Shown: positions 8,266-15,588 of the stretch, in pieces | How positions within the stretch are numbered: position 1 is the first letter of the stretch | Layout of the letters: each line of letters opens with the position of its first letter | Source: a virus | Direction: 5' to 3' (one strand) | Virus record (IMG/VR): IMGVR_UViG_3300023099_000120 | Location: 1-51,168 of that record | DNA: 51,168 nt | The notes under the pieces: model-generated | Seen by the model: only the letters and a program-made list of their open reading frames with translations | What the model was told of the DNA's origin: nothing | Databases searched by the model: none | Program-made: the position numbers and the translations under genes

Positions 8266-9088
8266 ATTAATTCCGATAATTGGAATTCACAAATACAACG
8301 AGTTAAAAAGCTTCAGTAGTGATAAATTAACCGAAGATCAAAAAAGTCAAATTGCTGCATACGAATCCAAAAACGTAGAAGCTACTGACGAACAATTAGC
8401 ATTTAGAGCAAAATGGGTTCAAATCGTTCATAGCCCTAAATCAAAACCAAAGTTTTCAATTACTGCACGAAAGCTTTACAATCTTTTCAAGGCAAATTTT
8501 CAAAAAATATGTGAAAGGCCGTTTATCAAAATTGAGGGTGTTACGATAAAAAACTTAGAGCCATTGATTTATTATTTTTCAAAAGATGAGCGCTTCTTCC
8601 AATGTGAAAATTTATCGAGAATTTCCGAACCAAGTTTTGATAAAGGACTTTTGATAATTGGAAATTATGGAAACGGGAAAACGTCAGCGATGAAAGTTTT
8701 TGAACATATTTTTAAAGGCATTCCCGGAGTCGGATTTAGAAGTTTTTCTGCAAACGAAGCAGTCACAATGTTTGAAAAATTATCAAGTGATGTCGACCGG
8801 GATAATTTTGAAAAGATCATGTGGCGTGGAATTATAAACTTCGATGATTTAAAAACAGAACGTATCGCCAGCAATTATGGTAAGGTTAATATTTTCAAAG
8901 AGATCCTCGAAGAGAGATATCGCCTTAAATCAAAAACATTCCTGATTTGTAACTTCAAAGAAGGCTATGAAGATGATCTGCAAGCTGCAATTGATGAAAT
9001 CGGCGAAAAGTACGGTGGCCGGGTTTGGGATAGGATTTATGAAATGTTCAACATTATCGAATTCAAAGGTAAATCCTTTCGAAAATAA
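8219..9088 (+). CDS. DnaC/IstB-like AAA+ ATPase, helicase loader
   Basis: A 289-residue AAA+ protein. Walker A GNYGNGKT spans 148-155, Walker B INFDD ends at D209-D210, and an arginine-finger-like GGRVWDRIYEMFN is near the C-terminus, as in DnaC and phage loaders. Residues 1-140 are a separate helical N-terminal region that would bind the replicative helicase. No phage DnaB was found in the window, so it should load the host DnaB at the origin inside the upstream gene. It overlaps that gene by 47 bases, which supports coupled expression. Confidence 0.85.
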   Translation: METQKAREDLLKIGGKLIPIIGIHKYNELKSFSSDKLTEDQKSQIAAYESKNVEATDEQLAFRAKWVQIVHSPKSKPKFSITARKLYNLFKANFQKICERPFIKIEGVTIKNLEPLIYYFSKDERFFQCENLSRISEPSFDKGLLIIGNYGNGKTSAMKVFEHIFKGIPGVGFRSFSANEAVTMFEKLSSDVDRDNFEKIMWRGIINFDDLKTERIASNYGKVNIFKEILEERYRLKSKTFLICNFKEGYEDDLQAAIDEIGEKYGGRVWDRIYEMFNIIEFKGKSFRK

Positions 9089-9096
9089 TTGATCTC

Positions 9097-9321
9097 ATGA
9101 ATCACATTAGCCAACGCAATCTTTTAGAAGTTCAACTTAAAAGCTTCAAAGATTTTGTTCCTTTTTGTCCAAATGATTCGCTTCAACCGTTGCTTCAGGA
9201 GATTGCAAAAATTCATGATCGACTGGAAAAAATAAGAGAATTTACAATTGAACAATTGGTAGAAGAGGTTCATTACCACTACGAAACGCGTCAAAGCAAA
9301 TCTAACTTTAGAACTATTTAA
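9097..9321 (+). CDS. Small helical hypothetical protein
   Basis: A 74-residue protein, all-helical in look (NLLEVQLKSFKDFV, then LQEIAKIHDRLEKIREFTIE). The last 15 residues are basic. It starts 8 bases after the helicase loader gene and ends one base before the next ATG. Function not recognised. Confidence 0.5.
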   Translation: MNHISQRNLLEVQLKSFKDFVPFCPNDSLQPLLQEIAKIHDRLEKIREFTIEQLVEEVHYHYETRQSKSNFRTI

Positions 9322-9322
9322 A

Positions 9323-9544
9323 ATGGGGAATATAGAAATTGTAGCTGACTTGACTGAAATCAAGAAGCAAATTGCAGAATTAGGAATGAAATATGTTGAA
9401 AATCAGATGCCAGTATCTTTAAGTGATGTTGGATTAACCCTGAGGCCATTTACCAGTATTGATTCTTCGATCGACCAGGCTATTAAAAAACTTAGTTCCG
9501 GTAACGTTGGTCTAATTCCAAAAGCAAGCACACTGAAATCATGA
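9323..9544 (+). CDS. Small hypothetical protein
   Basis: A 73-residue protein with an acidic N-terminal helix (IVADLTEIKKQIAELGMKYV) and a less ordered C-terminal part ending in a short basic tail. The stop codon overlaps the resolvase start codon (ATGA), so these two genes are probably translated together. Function not recognised. Confidence 0.5.
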   Translation: MGNIEIVADLTEIKKQIAELGMKYVENQMPVSLSDVGLTLRPFTSIDSSIDQAIKKLSSGNVGLIPKASTLKS

Positions 9545-9978
9545 TCAAGAAAAAAGAAAAGTTTATTGTTGGTATTGATCCGGATGTCGATAAATCAGGA
9601 GTTGCTTTTTTAAGTGGAAATCAGTTGCAATTGGATAATCTTACTTTCTTTCAGCTTTTTGATTACTTCAACGAAATGAAAAAAAAATATCCTGGGCTTG
9701 AAGTTTATGTCGAATGTGGATTTTTAAACAAATCAAATTGGCATAAAAAAAGTGATAGATCAGCTGCTTTTAATTCTAAAATTGGTGAACATACTGGAGC
9801 AAATTTTGAGACAGCGAAAAAGATTGTCGAAATGTGCGAATATTTAAAGATCACTCACTATAAAATCAAACCAACCAAAAGTAAAATAACTAACGACTAT
9901 TTTAAATCGATCACCGGCTATACTGGTAAAACTAATCAAGAACAAAGAGATGCATTTATGCTGATTTTTGGAAGATAG
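9541..9978 (+). CDS. RuvC-like Holliday junction resolvase
   Basis: A 145-residue protein with an RNase-H-like nuclease fold. The first strand carries VGIDPDVDKSG, giving the first acidic ligand D13; a second acid is E58 in VYVECG; a C-terminal acid is D137 in QRDAFML. This spacing matches RuvC-type phage resolvases, which cut four-way junctions before packaging or in recombination. It is slightly shorter than E. coli RuvC (173). The gene is the last of the operon, and a terminator hairpin follows 30 bases after its stop. Confidence 0.75.
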   Translation: MIKKKEKFIVGIDPDVDKSGVAFLSGNQLQLDNLTFFQLFDYFNEMKKKYPGLEVYVECGFLNKSNWHKKSDRSAAFNSKIGEHTGANFETAKKIVEMCEYLKITHYKIKPTKSKITNDYFKSITGYTGKTNQEQRDAFMLIFGR

Positions 9979-10008
9979 TTGATCGATTCAATTCAAAACA
10001 TTTTTAAG

Positions 10009-10033
10009 GCTCTCGATATCGAGCGCTTTTTTA
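10009..10033 (+). terminator. Rho-independent terminator after the resolvase gene
   Basis: Palindromic stem built on CTCGATATCGAG with GC closing pairs, followed directly by TTTTTT. It ends the first early transcript, so the next operon (10058 on) needs its own promoter or readthrough. Confidence 0.75.
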
Positions 10034-10057
10034 TTGCCTAACCACAAAACATAAGTT

Positions 10058-10312
10058 GTGAAAACAATCTTCTTAAATATGGGAAATATCATCATCGATA
10101 AAATCGAAACCGAAAAAATAGTTACATCTGTCTGGGTCGCAAAAACTACAATCTATACTCCAACTAAAACCGATATAGAAATGAAAGGAGAAAGCGAAAT
10201 CAACGCTTACAAAAAGCTAATTGATTTTTTAAAATGCGAGCAAAAACCTAGAGAGGTTAAAACGCTGCCGAACGGAAACAAAATCTATCACTTTAAAAAT
10301 CCAACCACATGA
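10058..10312 (+). CDS. Hypothetical protein upstream of pcfK
   Basis: An 84-residue protein if it starts at GTG 10058, or 77 residues from the ATG at 10079; the choice is open. It is beta-rich with threonine- and lysine-rich strands (KIETEKIVTSVWVAKTTIYT) and a C-terminal segment TLPNGNKIYHFKN. The stop overlaps the PcfK gene start by 4 bases (ATGA). Function not recognised. Confidence 0.55.
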   Translation: MKTIFLNMGNIIIDKIETEKIVTSVWVAKTTIYTPTKTDIEMKGESEINAYKKLIDFLKCEQKPREVKTLPNGNKIYHFKNPTT

Positions 10313-10716
10313 AAACATCAAATGCATTTAAAGAAGCCATAAAAAAATATTTAGATGAAAGAGCATCGACCGATCAGCTTTTTGCCGTGACTTATAGTAA
10401 GGAAAATAAGTCTTTAGAGGAGTGTTGTAATTATGTTACACAATGTGCTCAGAAAGGTGGTTGTGGCGGTTATAGTGATGAAGAGGTCTTCGGATGGGCC
10501 ATACATTATTATGATGAAGATGACATAAAAAACATTAAACCAATCAAGGCAAAAGTAATTGTAAATCATAATGTGGAACTTACTTCAATAGATATAGAAG
10601 AAGCAAAAAAAATTGCGTTTGAACGTGTTATTTCAGAAGAAAAGGAGCGTTTGAAAAAGAAAGTCTCGCATAAAAAGCCAGAGTCAGGAAGCACTGTTCA
10701 ATCCGAATTATTTTGA
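10309..10716 (+). CDS. PcfK-like protein
   Basis: A 135-residue member of the PcfK-like family, named after a gene of the enterococcal conjugative plasmid pCF10 and common on Bacteroidota mobile elements; its molecular role is unknown. Family signature seen: FKEAIKKYLDERASTDQLFA, the Cys/Gly stretch CAQKGGCGGYSDEEVFGWA, IHYYDEDDI, then VIVNHNVELT. The C-terminal 35 residues are basic and flexible and end in QSELF, a good match to the sliding-clamp-binding pentapeptide. Its partner pcfJ follows after 3 bases, and the clamp gene comes next. Confidence 0.85.
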   Translation: MKTSNAFKEAIKKYLDERASTDQLFAVTYSKENKSLEECCNYVTQCAQKGGCGGYSDEEVFGWAIHYYDEDDIKNIKPIKAKVIVNHNVELTSIDIEEAKKIAFERVISEEKERLKKKVSHKKPESGSTVQSELF

Positions 10717-10719
10717 ATT

Positions 10720-12078
10720 ATGAAACCAAAAACCAGATTGCAAGTAGAAGTTTGGAATCTTCATAAGAAACTTTCCGAACCAATAGAACATGAGCCGTTT
10801 GTCATTTCAAAGCATGATTTTTATTACACCACTCACTATAAGAACCTTGTATGCTTAGAATGTAACCACACGTGGAAACCAGAAACTGAAACTAAAAAAA
10901 ATGTTTCAAATGTAATCTGTCCTTCGTGCAAAAAGAAAGTGAAAAAACTGGCTATTCATAACGGGCAGTTTATTAGAATACTAAGTTATTCTGTCGTTCA
11001 GGTCGTTGACAGATTTCAGGTCTTTCGATATTATTCTTGCTGGAAAATCATGGATAAAAATAAAAAACCAAGATATAACTTCCGAAGTTTATTTGAAGAA
11101 TGGACTGAGTACGATAAAAATAAGAAAGTAGTAATAGGTAAAAATACTACCTGGTCCGGTGATGGATTTAGTTCCTCTGATTACGAAGTTCGTTATAATA
11201 ATCCACGATACGGTCAAAGTGAATACGATCGATTTGCATCTGATTTTAATTGTCCTGGTGCAGAGTTTCATCCGAGGTTTAAAAAATATGGTCTCAGTGT
11301 AGATTTTCATAATTGTGACTATCGTTACCTACTCAATAAACTTGAAAGAAGTTCACAAATTGAAACTCTTTTAAAAGCGAAACAAAAAGAACTTTTGTTT
11401 TATGCGGTCCATAAAGATGAACGGTATTATTCGTTTTGGCCACAAATAAAGATCGTGCTCCGAAATAAATACAAAATTAAAGATGCCGGTATGTGGTACG
11501 ACTACTTGGAATTGTTGAAATACTTCAAAAAGGATATCCGAAATCCAAAAATAATTCTGCCTAAAAACCTTAAGAAGGCGCACAATGAATTTGTCGTGAA
11601 AAAGCAAAAATGTATAGATAAGGAAAGAGCCGCACAAGAAGTGAAGCGCCAAGAGAATGAGAGATTACGTGCCGAAGCTGAAACTGCTCTAAAAAATATA
11701 AAGACTGAAGTATTTAAAGGTTTCTCATTAAAACAGGGAAAGCTTTTAATTGTTCCATTGATTGAAGATAATGATGTTAAGGAAGAAGGTAAAATATTAA
11801 AACATTGCGTTCATACAAATAACTATCATAAAAAGTCTGGTATACTACTTATGTCCGCTAGAATTGATGGCAATCGGATTGAAACAATTGAGATTTCATT
11901 AGCAACATATTCAATTATTCAGTGCCGTGGATTCGATAATAAACCAACCGAATTTCACGATCAAATTATTGATGCCATAAAGAAAAATATGGGCAAGATC
12001 TCGAGATTAGTTGAAAAGCAAAAGCAATTTAAAGAGGTTGACTCAAAATTAAAAAATCTGCAAAATCACGCAGCATAA
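10720..12078 (+). CDS. PcfJ-like protein
   Basis: A 452-residue PcfJ-family protein. Near the N-terminus are two CxxC pairs (C45/C48 and C67/C70), a zinc-ribbon-like knuckle. The middle is helical and Lys/Tyr rich with a charged coil (about 300-330). The C-terminal block has the family hallmarks LKHCVHTNNYHKKSG, a TIEISLATYSIIQCRG strand pair and DNKPTEFHDQI. PcfJ and PcfK are usually neighbours, as here; their biochemistry is unknown. The zinc ribbon and the location between resolvase and clamp suggest a DNA-metabolism role. Confidence 0.85.
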   Translation: MKPKTRLQVEVWNLHKKLSEPIEHEPFVISKHDFYYTTHYKNLVCLECNHTWKPETETKKNVSNVICPSCKKKVKKLAIHNGQFIRILSYSVVQVVDRFQVFRYYSCWKIMDKNKKPRYNFRSLFEEWTEYDKNKKVVIGKNTTWSGDGFSSSDYEVRYNNPRYGQSEYDRFASDFNCPGAEFHPRFKKYGLSVDFHNCDYRYLLNKLERSSQIETLLKAKQKELLFYAVHKDERYYSFWPQIKIVLRNKYKIKDAGMWYDYLELLKYFKKDIRNPKIILPKNLKKAHNEFVVKKQKCIDKERAAQEVKRQENERLRAEAETALKNIKTEVFKGFSLKQGKLLIVPLIEDNDVKEEGKILKHCVHTNNYHKKSGILLMSARIDGNRIETIEISLATYSIIQCRGFDNKPTEFHDQIIDAIKKNMGKISRLVEKQKQFKEVDSKLKNLQNHAA

Positions 12079-12095
12079 CCACTAAAAACAACATC

Positions 12096-13211
12096 ATGAA
12101 CTTCATTCTAAATAGTAAAAATTTACTCGACAAGCTATTAATTCTAAACGGAGTTATCAATTCGTCAAATACGCTTCCAATTCTGGATTGCTTTTTATTT
12201 GAAATCGATGGAAATCAATTAAAAATTACAGCCTCAGACTTAGAAACTACTATTACTTCAACGCTTGAAATTACCTCATCAGACAAAGGATCAATTGCGG
12301 TACCATCCCGAATGCTGATCGATATACTAAAAGCTTTCCCGGAACAGCCGCTTGATTTTTTTGTCAATGAAAATAGCACGATCGATATTAATTCCGGCGC
12401 TGGAGTTTATTCGATAGCTTATGCACTTGCAAAAGAGTATCCGCAAGCTGTACTAATCGAAGATCCTCAAACCGCAACGATCAATTCTAAAATTTTAGGA
12501 AAGGCGATCACTAAAACAATTTTCGCAACTGGTACCGATGATTTAAGACCGGCCATGAGCGGAGTGTTATTTCAATTTTCGCCTTTGGGATTAAATTTTG
12601 TTGCGACTGATGCGCATAAATTGGTAAAATACCAAAGATCCGATATTACATCTGCAGAGGAAATTGATTTCATTGTTCCTAAGAAACCTCTGAATGTTCT
12701 AAAAGGAATTCTCTCGACATTGGATATCGATGTTTTAATTTCCTTTAATCAGACAAATGCAATTTTCACTTTTGAAGATTATGTTTTAATGTGTCGTTTA
12801 GTTGATGCCACTTATCCAAAATATGAAAACGTAATACCAAAGGATAATCCAAACAAGGCAATTATTGACAGATCTAAACTTTTAAGTTCCGTTAAGTGTG
12901 TTTCTATTTTTGCAAACAAAACAACAAAACAAGTTGCGTTGAACTTCACTGGCAATGAAATTAATCTTTCTTCTGAAGATGTGGACTATTCTAACAAGGC
13001 AGATGAGCGCCTAAATTGTAATTACGAAGGTCAAGATACTAAAATCGGTTTCAATGCGAAATACCTCGCTGAAATGATCAGCAATTTAAGTTCAGAAGAA
13101 ATCAAATTCGAATTTTCTTTACCAAATCGAGCTGCGATTTTAACTCCGATTGATGATCAGGATGATCAAGAGAAGATCCTGATGTTAATTATGCCGTCAT
13201 TAATAAACTAA
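12096..13211 (+). CDS. dnaN: DNA polymerase III beta subunit (sliding clamp)
   Basis: A 371-residue bacterial-type sliding clamp, close to the usual length (about 370). Three repeated clamp domains can be traced: residues 1-120 with KLLILNGVINSSNTLPILD and ASDLETTI; 125-245 with TDDLRPAMSGVLFQF and VATDAHKLVKY; 250-371 ending in EKILMLIMPSL, like the terminal VMPMRL motif of DnaN. It would dimerise round DNA and hold polymerase and partners. No DNA polymerase gene is present, so the clamp probably works with host Pol III or with phage proteins carrying clamp motifs. A strong terminator follows. Confidence 0.92.
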   Translation: MNFILNSKNLLDKLLILNGVINSSNTLPILDCFLFEIDGNQLKITASDLETTITSTLEITSSDKGSIAVPSRMLIDILKAFPEQPLDFFVNENSTIDINSGAGVYSIAYALAKEYPQAVLIEDPQTATINSKILGKAITKTIFATGTDDLRPAMSGVLFQFSPLGLNFVATDAHKLVKYQRSDITSAEEIDFIVPKKPLNVLKGILSTLDIDVLISFNQTNAIFTFEDYVLMCRLVDATYPKYENVIPKDNPNKAIIDRSKLLSSVKCVSIFANKTTKQVALNFTGNEINLSSEDVDYSNKADERLNCNYEGQDTKIGFNAKYLAEMISNLSSEEIKFEFSLPNRAAILTPIDDQDDQEKILMLIMPSLIN

Positions 13212-13239
13212 TATAAATCCTTTTTCTATAGAAGAATCT

Positions 13240-13334
13240 TTGCTTGTCGGCAAGGTAGCTAGTTATAATGTGTTAAGATTGGGAGAAAAAGGGAAAAGTT
13301 TCATTAACCCAATCAAATTATAATCAGACTTTTT
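13240..13334 (+). ncRNA. Structured leader between dnaN and the next operon
   Basis: The 170-bp gap after dnaN has no ORF but holds a small hairpin CTTGTCGGCAAG and a longer stem GATTGGG (13277-13283) / CCCAATC (13308-13314). The CCCAAT arm can also pair with ATTGGG at 13346-13351 inside the following terminator, an arrangement like a transcription attenuator. No good TAnnTTTG promoter was found here. The call as an RNA element is tentative. Confidence 0.35.
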
Positions 13335-13360
13335 AACCGCCCGTAATTGGGCGGTTTTTT
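13335..13360 (+). terminator. Strong terminator after dnaN
   Basis: Perfect 8-bp stem AACCGCCC / GGGCGGTT, loop GTAATT, followed by a run of six T. One of the few GC-rich stems in the window. It separates the replication operon from the small genes at 13382 onward. Confidence 0.85.
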
Positions 13361-13381
13361 ATTAACTAAAATGAAAAAATC

Positions 13382-13513
13382 ATGTATACCACATTAGCAG
13401 TTTTAGGAATGGGATTTATCATTTTCACGCTTTACATCTTGTGTGATACGATAACAGAATCTTTGAGTGAAGGAAAGACTTTCACAACTAACGAATTAAA
13501 AGGATTTATATAA
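13382..13513 (+). CDS. 43-residue single-pass membrane microprotein
   Basis: ATG at 13382, TAA at 13511-13513 sharing one base with the next ATG. Residues 4-21 (from TLAVLGMGFIIFTLYIL) form one membrane segment; the short polar tail TESLSEGKTFTTNELKGF follows. Function unknown. The one-base overlap with a convincing gene supports translation. Confidence 0.5.
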   Translation: MYTTLAVLGMGFIIFTLYILCDTITESLSEGKTFTTNELKGFI

Positions 13514-13836
13514 TGGAATTTATAGATGGAGAATTTGAATATGAATTTTCTGAATTAGAAGAAATGGAAATGCCAACGCCTTGTCAAAAATGTGGAGAAT
13601 GGTTTGATCTTCATGATGGATCCGCTTCGGAAAAGTGGTTCCCAAGAACTATAATTTGTCCGACATGTGGAGAAAAGGAACAAAACATCATTGAAGTTGA
13701 ACAGGATATTGAAGATATGCAAGATGAAATAGACCAGGCTCAAGATTCGATTGCTGAAGCTACCGAGACTATCTCTGAGAACACTGGAAAAATACTTGAA
13801 TTGCAAGATAAACTTAAGATCCTGGAAGAGGAATAA
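13513..13836 (+). CDS. Zinc-ribbon and coiled-coil protein
   Basis: A 107-residue acidic protein. Two CxxC knuckles (CQKCG near residue 24 and CPTCG near 53) form a likely zinc ribbon. From residue 60 to the end is a strongly acidic heptad-like helix (VEQDIEDMQDEIDQAQDSIA) that should form a coiled coil. It may be a small adaptor that dimerises through the coil. No family name can be given. It follows directly on the membrane microprotein and precedes a 153-residue gene by 19 bases. Confidence 0.6.
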   Translation: MEFIDGEFEYEFSELEEMEMPTPCQKCGEWFDLHDGSASEKWFPRTIICPTCGEKEQNIIEVEQDIEDMQDEIDQAQDSIAEATETISENTGKILELQDKLKILEEE

Positions 13837-13855
13837 CATTTAAAAAAAAACAAAT

Positions 13856-14317
13856 ATGAAAACAGTTTATAAAAATATGGAAGTGCTTAAAAAATTATAC
13901 GATAACATCACTAAATCTCAATTAATAAGCGATGATGCAAAAACAATTGTCGCTGCTTTTATCGTTAATGAAGTTGAATATTTAGATCAGAATCCTATCT
14001 CCGGTGTCGAAATGATCAACATTGAACGTGATAGGCAAATTAATGAATTAGGCTACGATTATACTAATGATTGCTTATATGCGAACAATCAATTGTCAGA
14101 TGCCGCAATATGCTATGCAATGACACCTGATACAAGAGATTTTGAAAATGAAGAAGGTGCTTCATTGAACTTAGCAATATGGCCATGGGATGATAAGTAT
14201 TGGAAGCCAGCACCAGAAGATAGAGTTAGAGAACTGGTAAAAGCCGGTGCTCTAATAGCAGCGCAAATTGATTATGAATTATCTAAAGTAAGTTCAGATC
14301 AAAAGCCTCAACCGTAA
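13856..14317 (+). CDS. Conserved phage protein of the ERxRQ...AxxYA...WPW type
   Basis: A 153-residue all-helical protein. From residue 55 it has a pattern met in many phage proteins of unknown function: IERDRQINELGYD, then LSDAAICYAM, an aromatic WPWDDKYWKPAPED segment and REDLVKAGAL-like helix (VRELVKAGALIAAQID). I know the pattern but no biochemical role. The end overlaps the open frame of the next gene, which lies in the -1 frame and has no normal start codon, so a frameshift fusion is conceivable though no classic slippery heptamer is present. Confidence 0.6.
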   Translation: MKTVYKNMEVLKKLYDNITKSQLISDDAKTIVAAFIVNEVEYLDQNPISGVEMINIERDRQINELGYDYTNDCLYANNQLSDAAICYAMTPDTRDFENEEGASLNLAIWPWDDKYWKPAPEDRVRELVKAGALIAAQIDYELSKVSSDQKPQP

Positions 14318-14400
14318 AATCCTGTATTACGAAAAAAGATAAGCCAAAATTATATTTTAAGACTATCGATGATACGTTTTGCAGCTCCTTAGAAAGTCAC

Positions 14401-14634
14401 TTGCAAGATGCAAAGAATGAAGGTTTAGAAGAAGTTACTTTGATCGAGGCGGATCCGGATAATGACAATCCAGACTTTATTTGGTGTACAAGTGAAGGTG
14501 AATGTGTCGAAAGGCATATGTGTAAAAAATCACTATGCTCTAGCTATAATTCTAAATCGGGCAGAGGCGTATGTTCCGACCGTGGGAATTTATATCAGCA
14601 TGGAGATGAGGTTTTATTTAAAATAGAAAAGTAA
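14401..14634 (+). CDS. Cysteine-rich small protein, start uncertain
   Basis: At least 77 residues from TTG 14401, but the same frame is open from 14287 and reads sensibly upstream (KKDKPKLYFKTIDDTFCSSL), without ATG, GTG or TTG before 14401. An ATT at 14326 or a frameshift from the previous gene are alternatives. The C-terminal half carries C-x7-C-x5-C-type cysteines (WCTSEGECVERHMCKKSLC, then a late C) that may bind zinc or form disulfides. Function unknown. A perfect terminator follows. Confidence 0.45.
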   Translation: MQDAKNEGLEEVTLIEADPDNDNPDFIWCTSEGECVERHMCKKSLCSSYNSKSGRGVCSDRGNLYQHGDEVLFKIEK

Positions 14635-14642
14635 TAGCAATC

Positions 14643-14668
14643 AAAGGTGTCGAATTCGACACCTTTTT
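14643..14668 (+). terminator. Terminator after the cysteine-rich gene
   Basis: Perfect palindrome with arms AAAGGTGTCGAA / TTCGACACCTTT running into TTTTT. It isolates the outer-membrane-type gene that starts 15 bases later. Confidence 0.85.
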
Positions 14669-14682
14669 AATACATCATATTT

Positions 14683-15165
14683 ATGAAAACAGAAAACCTG
14701 GTTAAAATTTTTAGCTACATAGTCGCAATTATATTCATTTTTGGAGCATCTAAATTAAATGCTCAATCTCAATTATCCGTTATGGCAGGATATAAAGCAA
14801 TTGAAGTTTCAGGCGCTTATACAGCAGAAAACGAGCTAATTTTTGGAGTTGCAATATCTGCAGTAGATTCAAAAATAACACAGAAAAGAGCAAATACAAA
14901 TGATAGAGGTTCTAATCACGAATTCGAATCAGATTATACGCCAGCTACATTTGGTTTAATTGGCGCTAAGTTCGATGAATTATCCATCATTGGCAAAATC
15001 GGCGGCGCTTATATCAAACAAAAAATCAACGGTAAACCCGAACCGCAAAACATCTATTTAGCGGTTGGAGTGATCATCGATTATAAAGTATCAGAATTGA
15101 CGGGCCTAAGAGTTTCTTATGATGCTGTTAGTGGTCCAATGGCCGGAATCAGTTTAAACTTATAG
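14683..15165 (+). CDS. Secreted beta-barrel-like outer membrane protein
   Basis: A 160-residue protein with a clear signal peptide: basic start, hydrophobic core (residues 8-22, FSYIVAIIFIFGA region) and a probable cleavage after LNA at residue 27. The mature part alternates short amphipathic strands (SVMAGYKAIEVSGAYTAENE, LIFGVAISAV, FGLIGAKF, IIGKIGGAYI, NIYLAVGVIIDYKV, LTGLRVSYDA) and ends in NL, as in small outer-membrane barrels. It is not a phage structural or replication protein. It could alter the cell surface of the lysogen and block related phages, or simply be cargo. Its neighbour on the right is convergent. Confidence 0.6.
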   Translation: MKTENLVKIFSYIVAIIFIFGASKLNAQSQLSVMAGYKAIEVSGAYTAENELIFGVAISAVDSKITQKRANTNDRGSNHEFESDYTPATFGLIGAKFDELSIIGKIGGAYIKQKINGKPEPQNIYLAVGVIIDYKVSELTGLRVSYDAVSGPMAGISLNL

Positions 15166-15176
15166 ACTAGTGGAAA

Positions 15177-15473
15177 CTACCTTAACCACTCTTCTAACCA
15201 TAGTACATAACTTGAAATCTGAAAAAATAAATGATTATCAACTTTGTCTTCTTTAAAGTGCTTTTCAATATACTCTCTGTCTTCTCTATTTTGTATTTTT
15301 TCTACCAAAGATTTACTAAGTGCATCATTATTAATAAGTGTATAAAGATCTTTTATCAAGACTTCGTATTGTATTTTGTCAATAGTTCCGCGGCTAGATT
15401 GATTATTAAATTGTTTATGTGATTCTTTACTATAGGCTTTGAGATCTGCACTTAATTTCTGTCTAGTGGTCAT
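15177..15473 (-). CDS. Hypothetical helical protein with own promoter
   Basis: A 98-residue charged helical protein (LSADLKAYSKESHKQFNNQ; VLIKDLYTLINNDALSKSL; EKIQNREDREYIEKHFKED) ending in an aromatic stretch SSYVLWLEEWL. No family recognised. It is transcribed against its left neighbour, and upstream there is a TAAATTTG box with an adjacent palindrome, so it seems to be an independently regulated unit. Confidence 0.55.
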   Translation of the reverse strand: MTTRQKLSADLKAYSKESHKQFNNQSSRGTIDKIQYEVLIKDLYTLINNDALSKSLVEKIQNREDREYIEKHFKEDKVDNHLFFQISSYVLWLEEWLR

Positions 15474-15500
15474 TATTTTATTAGATTAAAAGTTTATTTA

Positions 15501-15527
15501 CAAATTTAAGGCTTAATTACAAGCCTT
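15501..15527 (-). promoter_or_regulatory. Promoter -7 box with adjoining palindrome
   Basis: On the - strand TAAATTTG (15508-15501) fits the Bacteroidota TAnnTTTG box for the gene ending at 15177. Touching it is the inverted repeat AAGGCTT / AAGCCTT with 6 bases between (15508-15527), located where the -33 region should be. Lying between divergent genes and lacking a T-run beyond four, it looks more like an operator than a terminator. Confidence 0.45.
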
Positions 15528-15588
15528 TTACAGGTGTCGTTTCCTTTTTTTACAAACAAAAAATAGTTTACAAAATAAAATTTAAATT

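Noticed and set aside
10309-12078. PcfJ/PcfK as proof of a conjugative element
   Set aside because: No relaxase, coupling protein or type IV secretion gene is present, while a full set of phage head and tail genes is; the pair is common on phages too.
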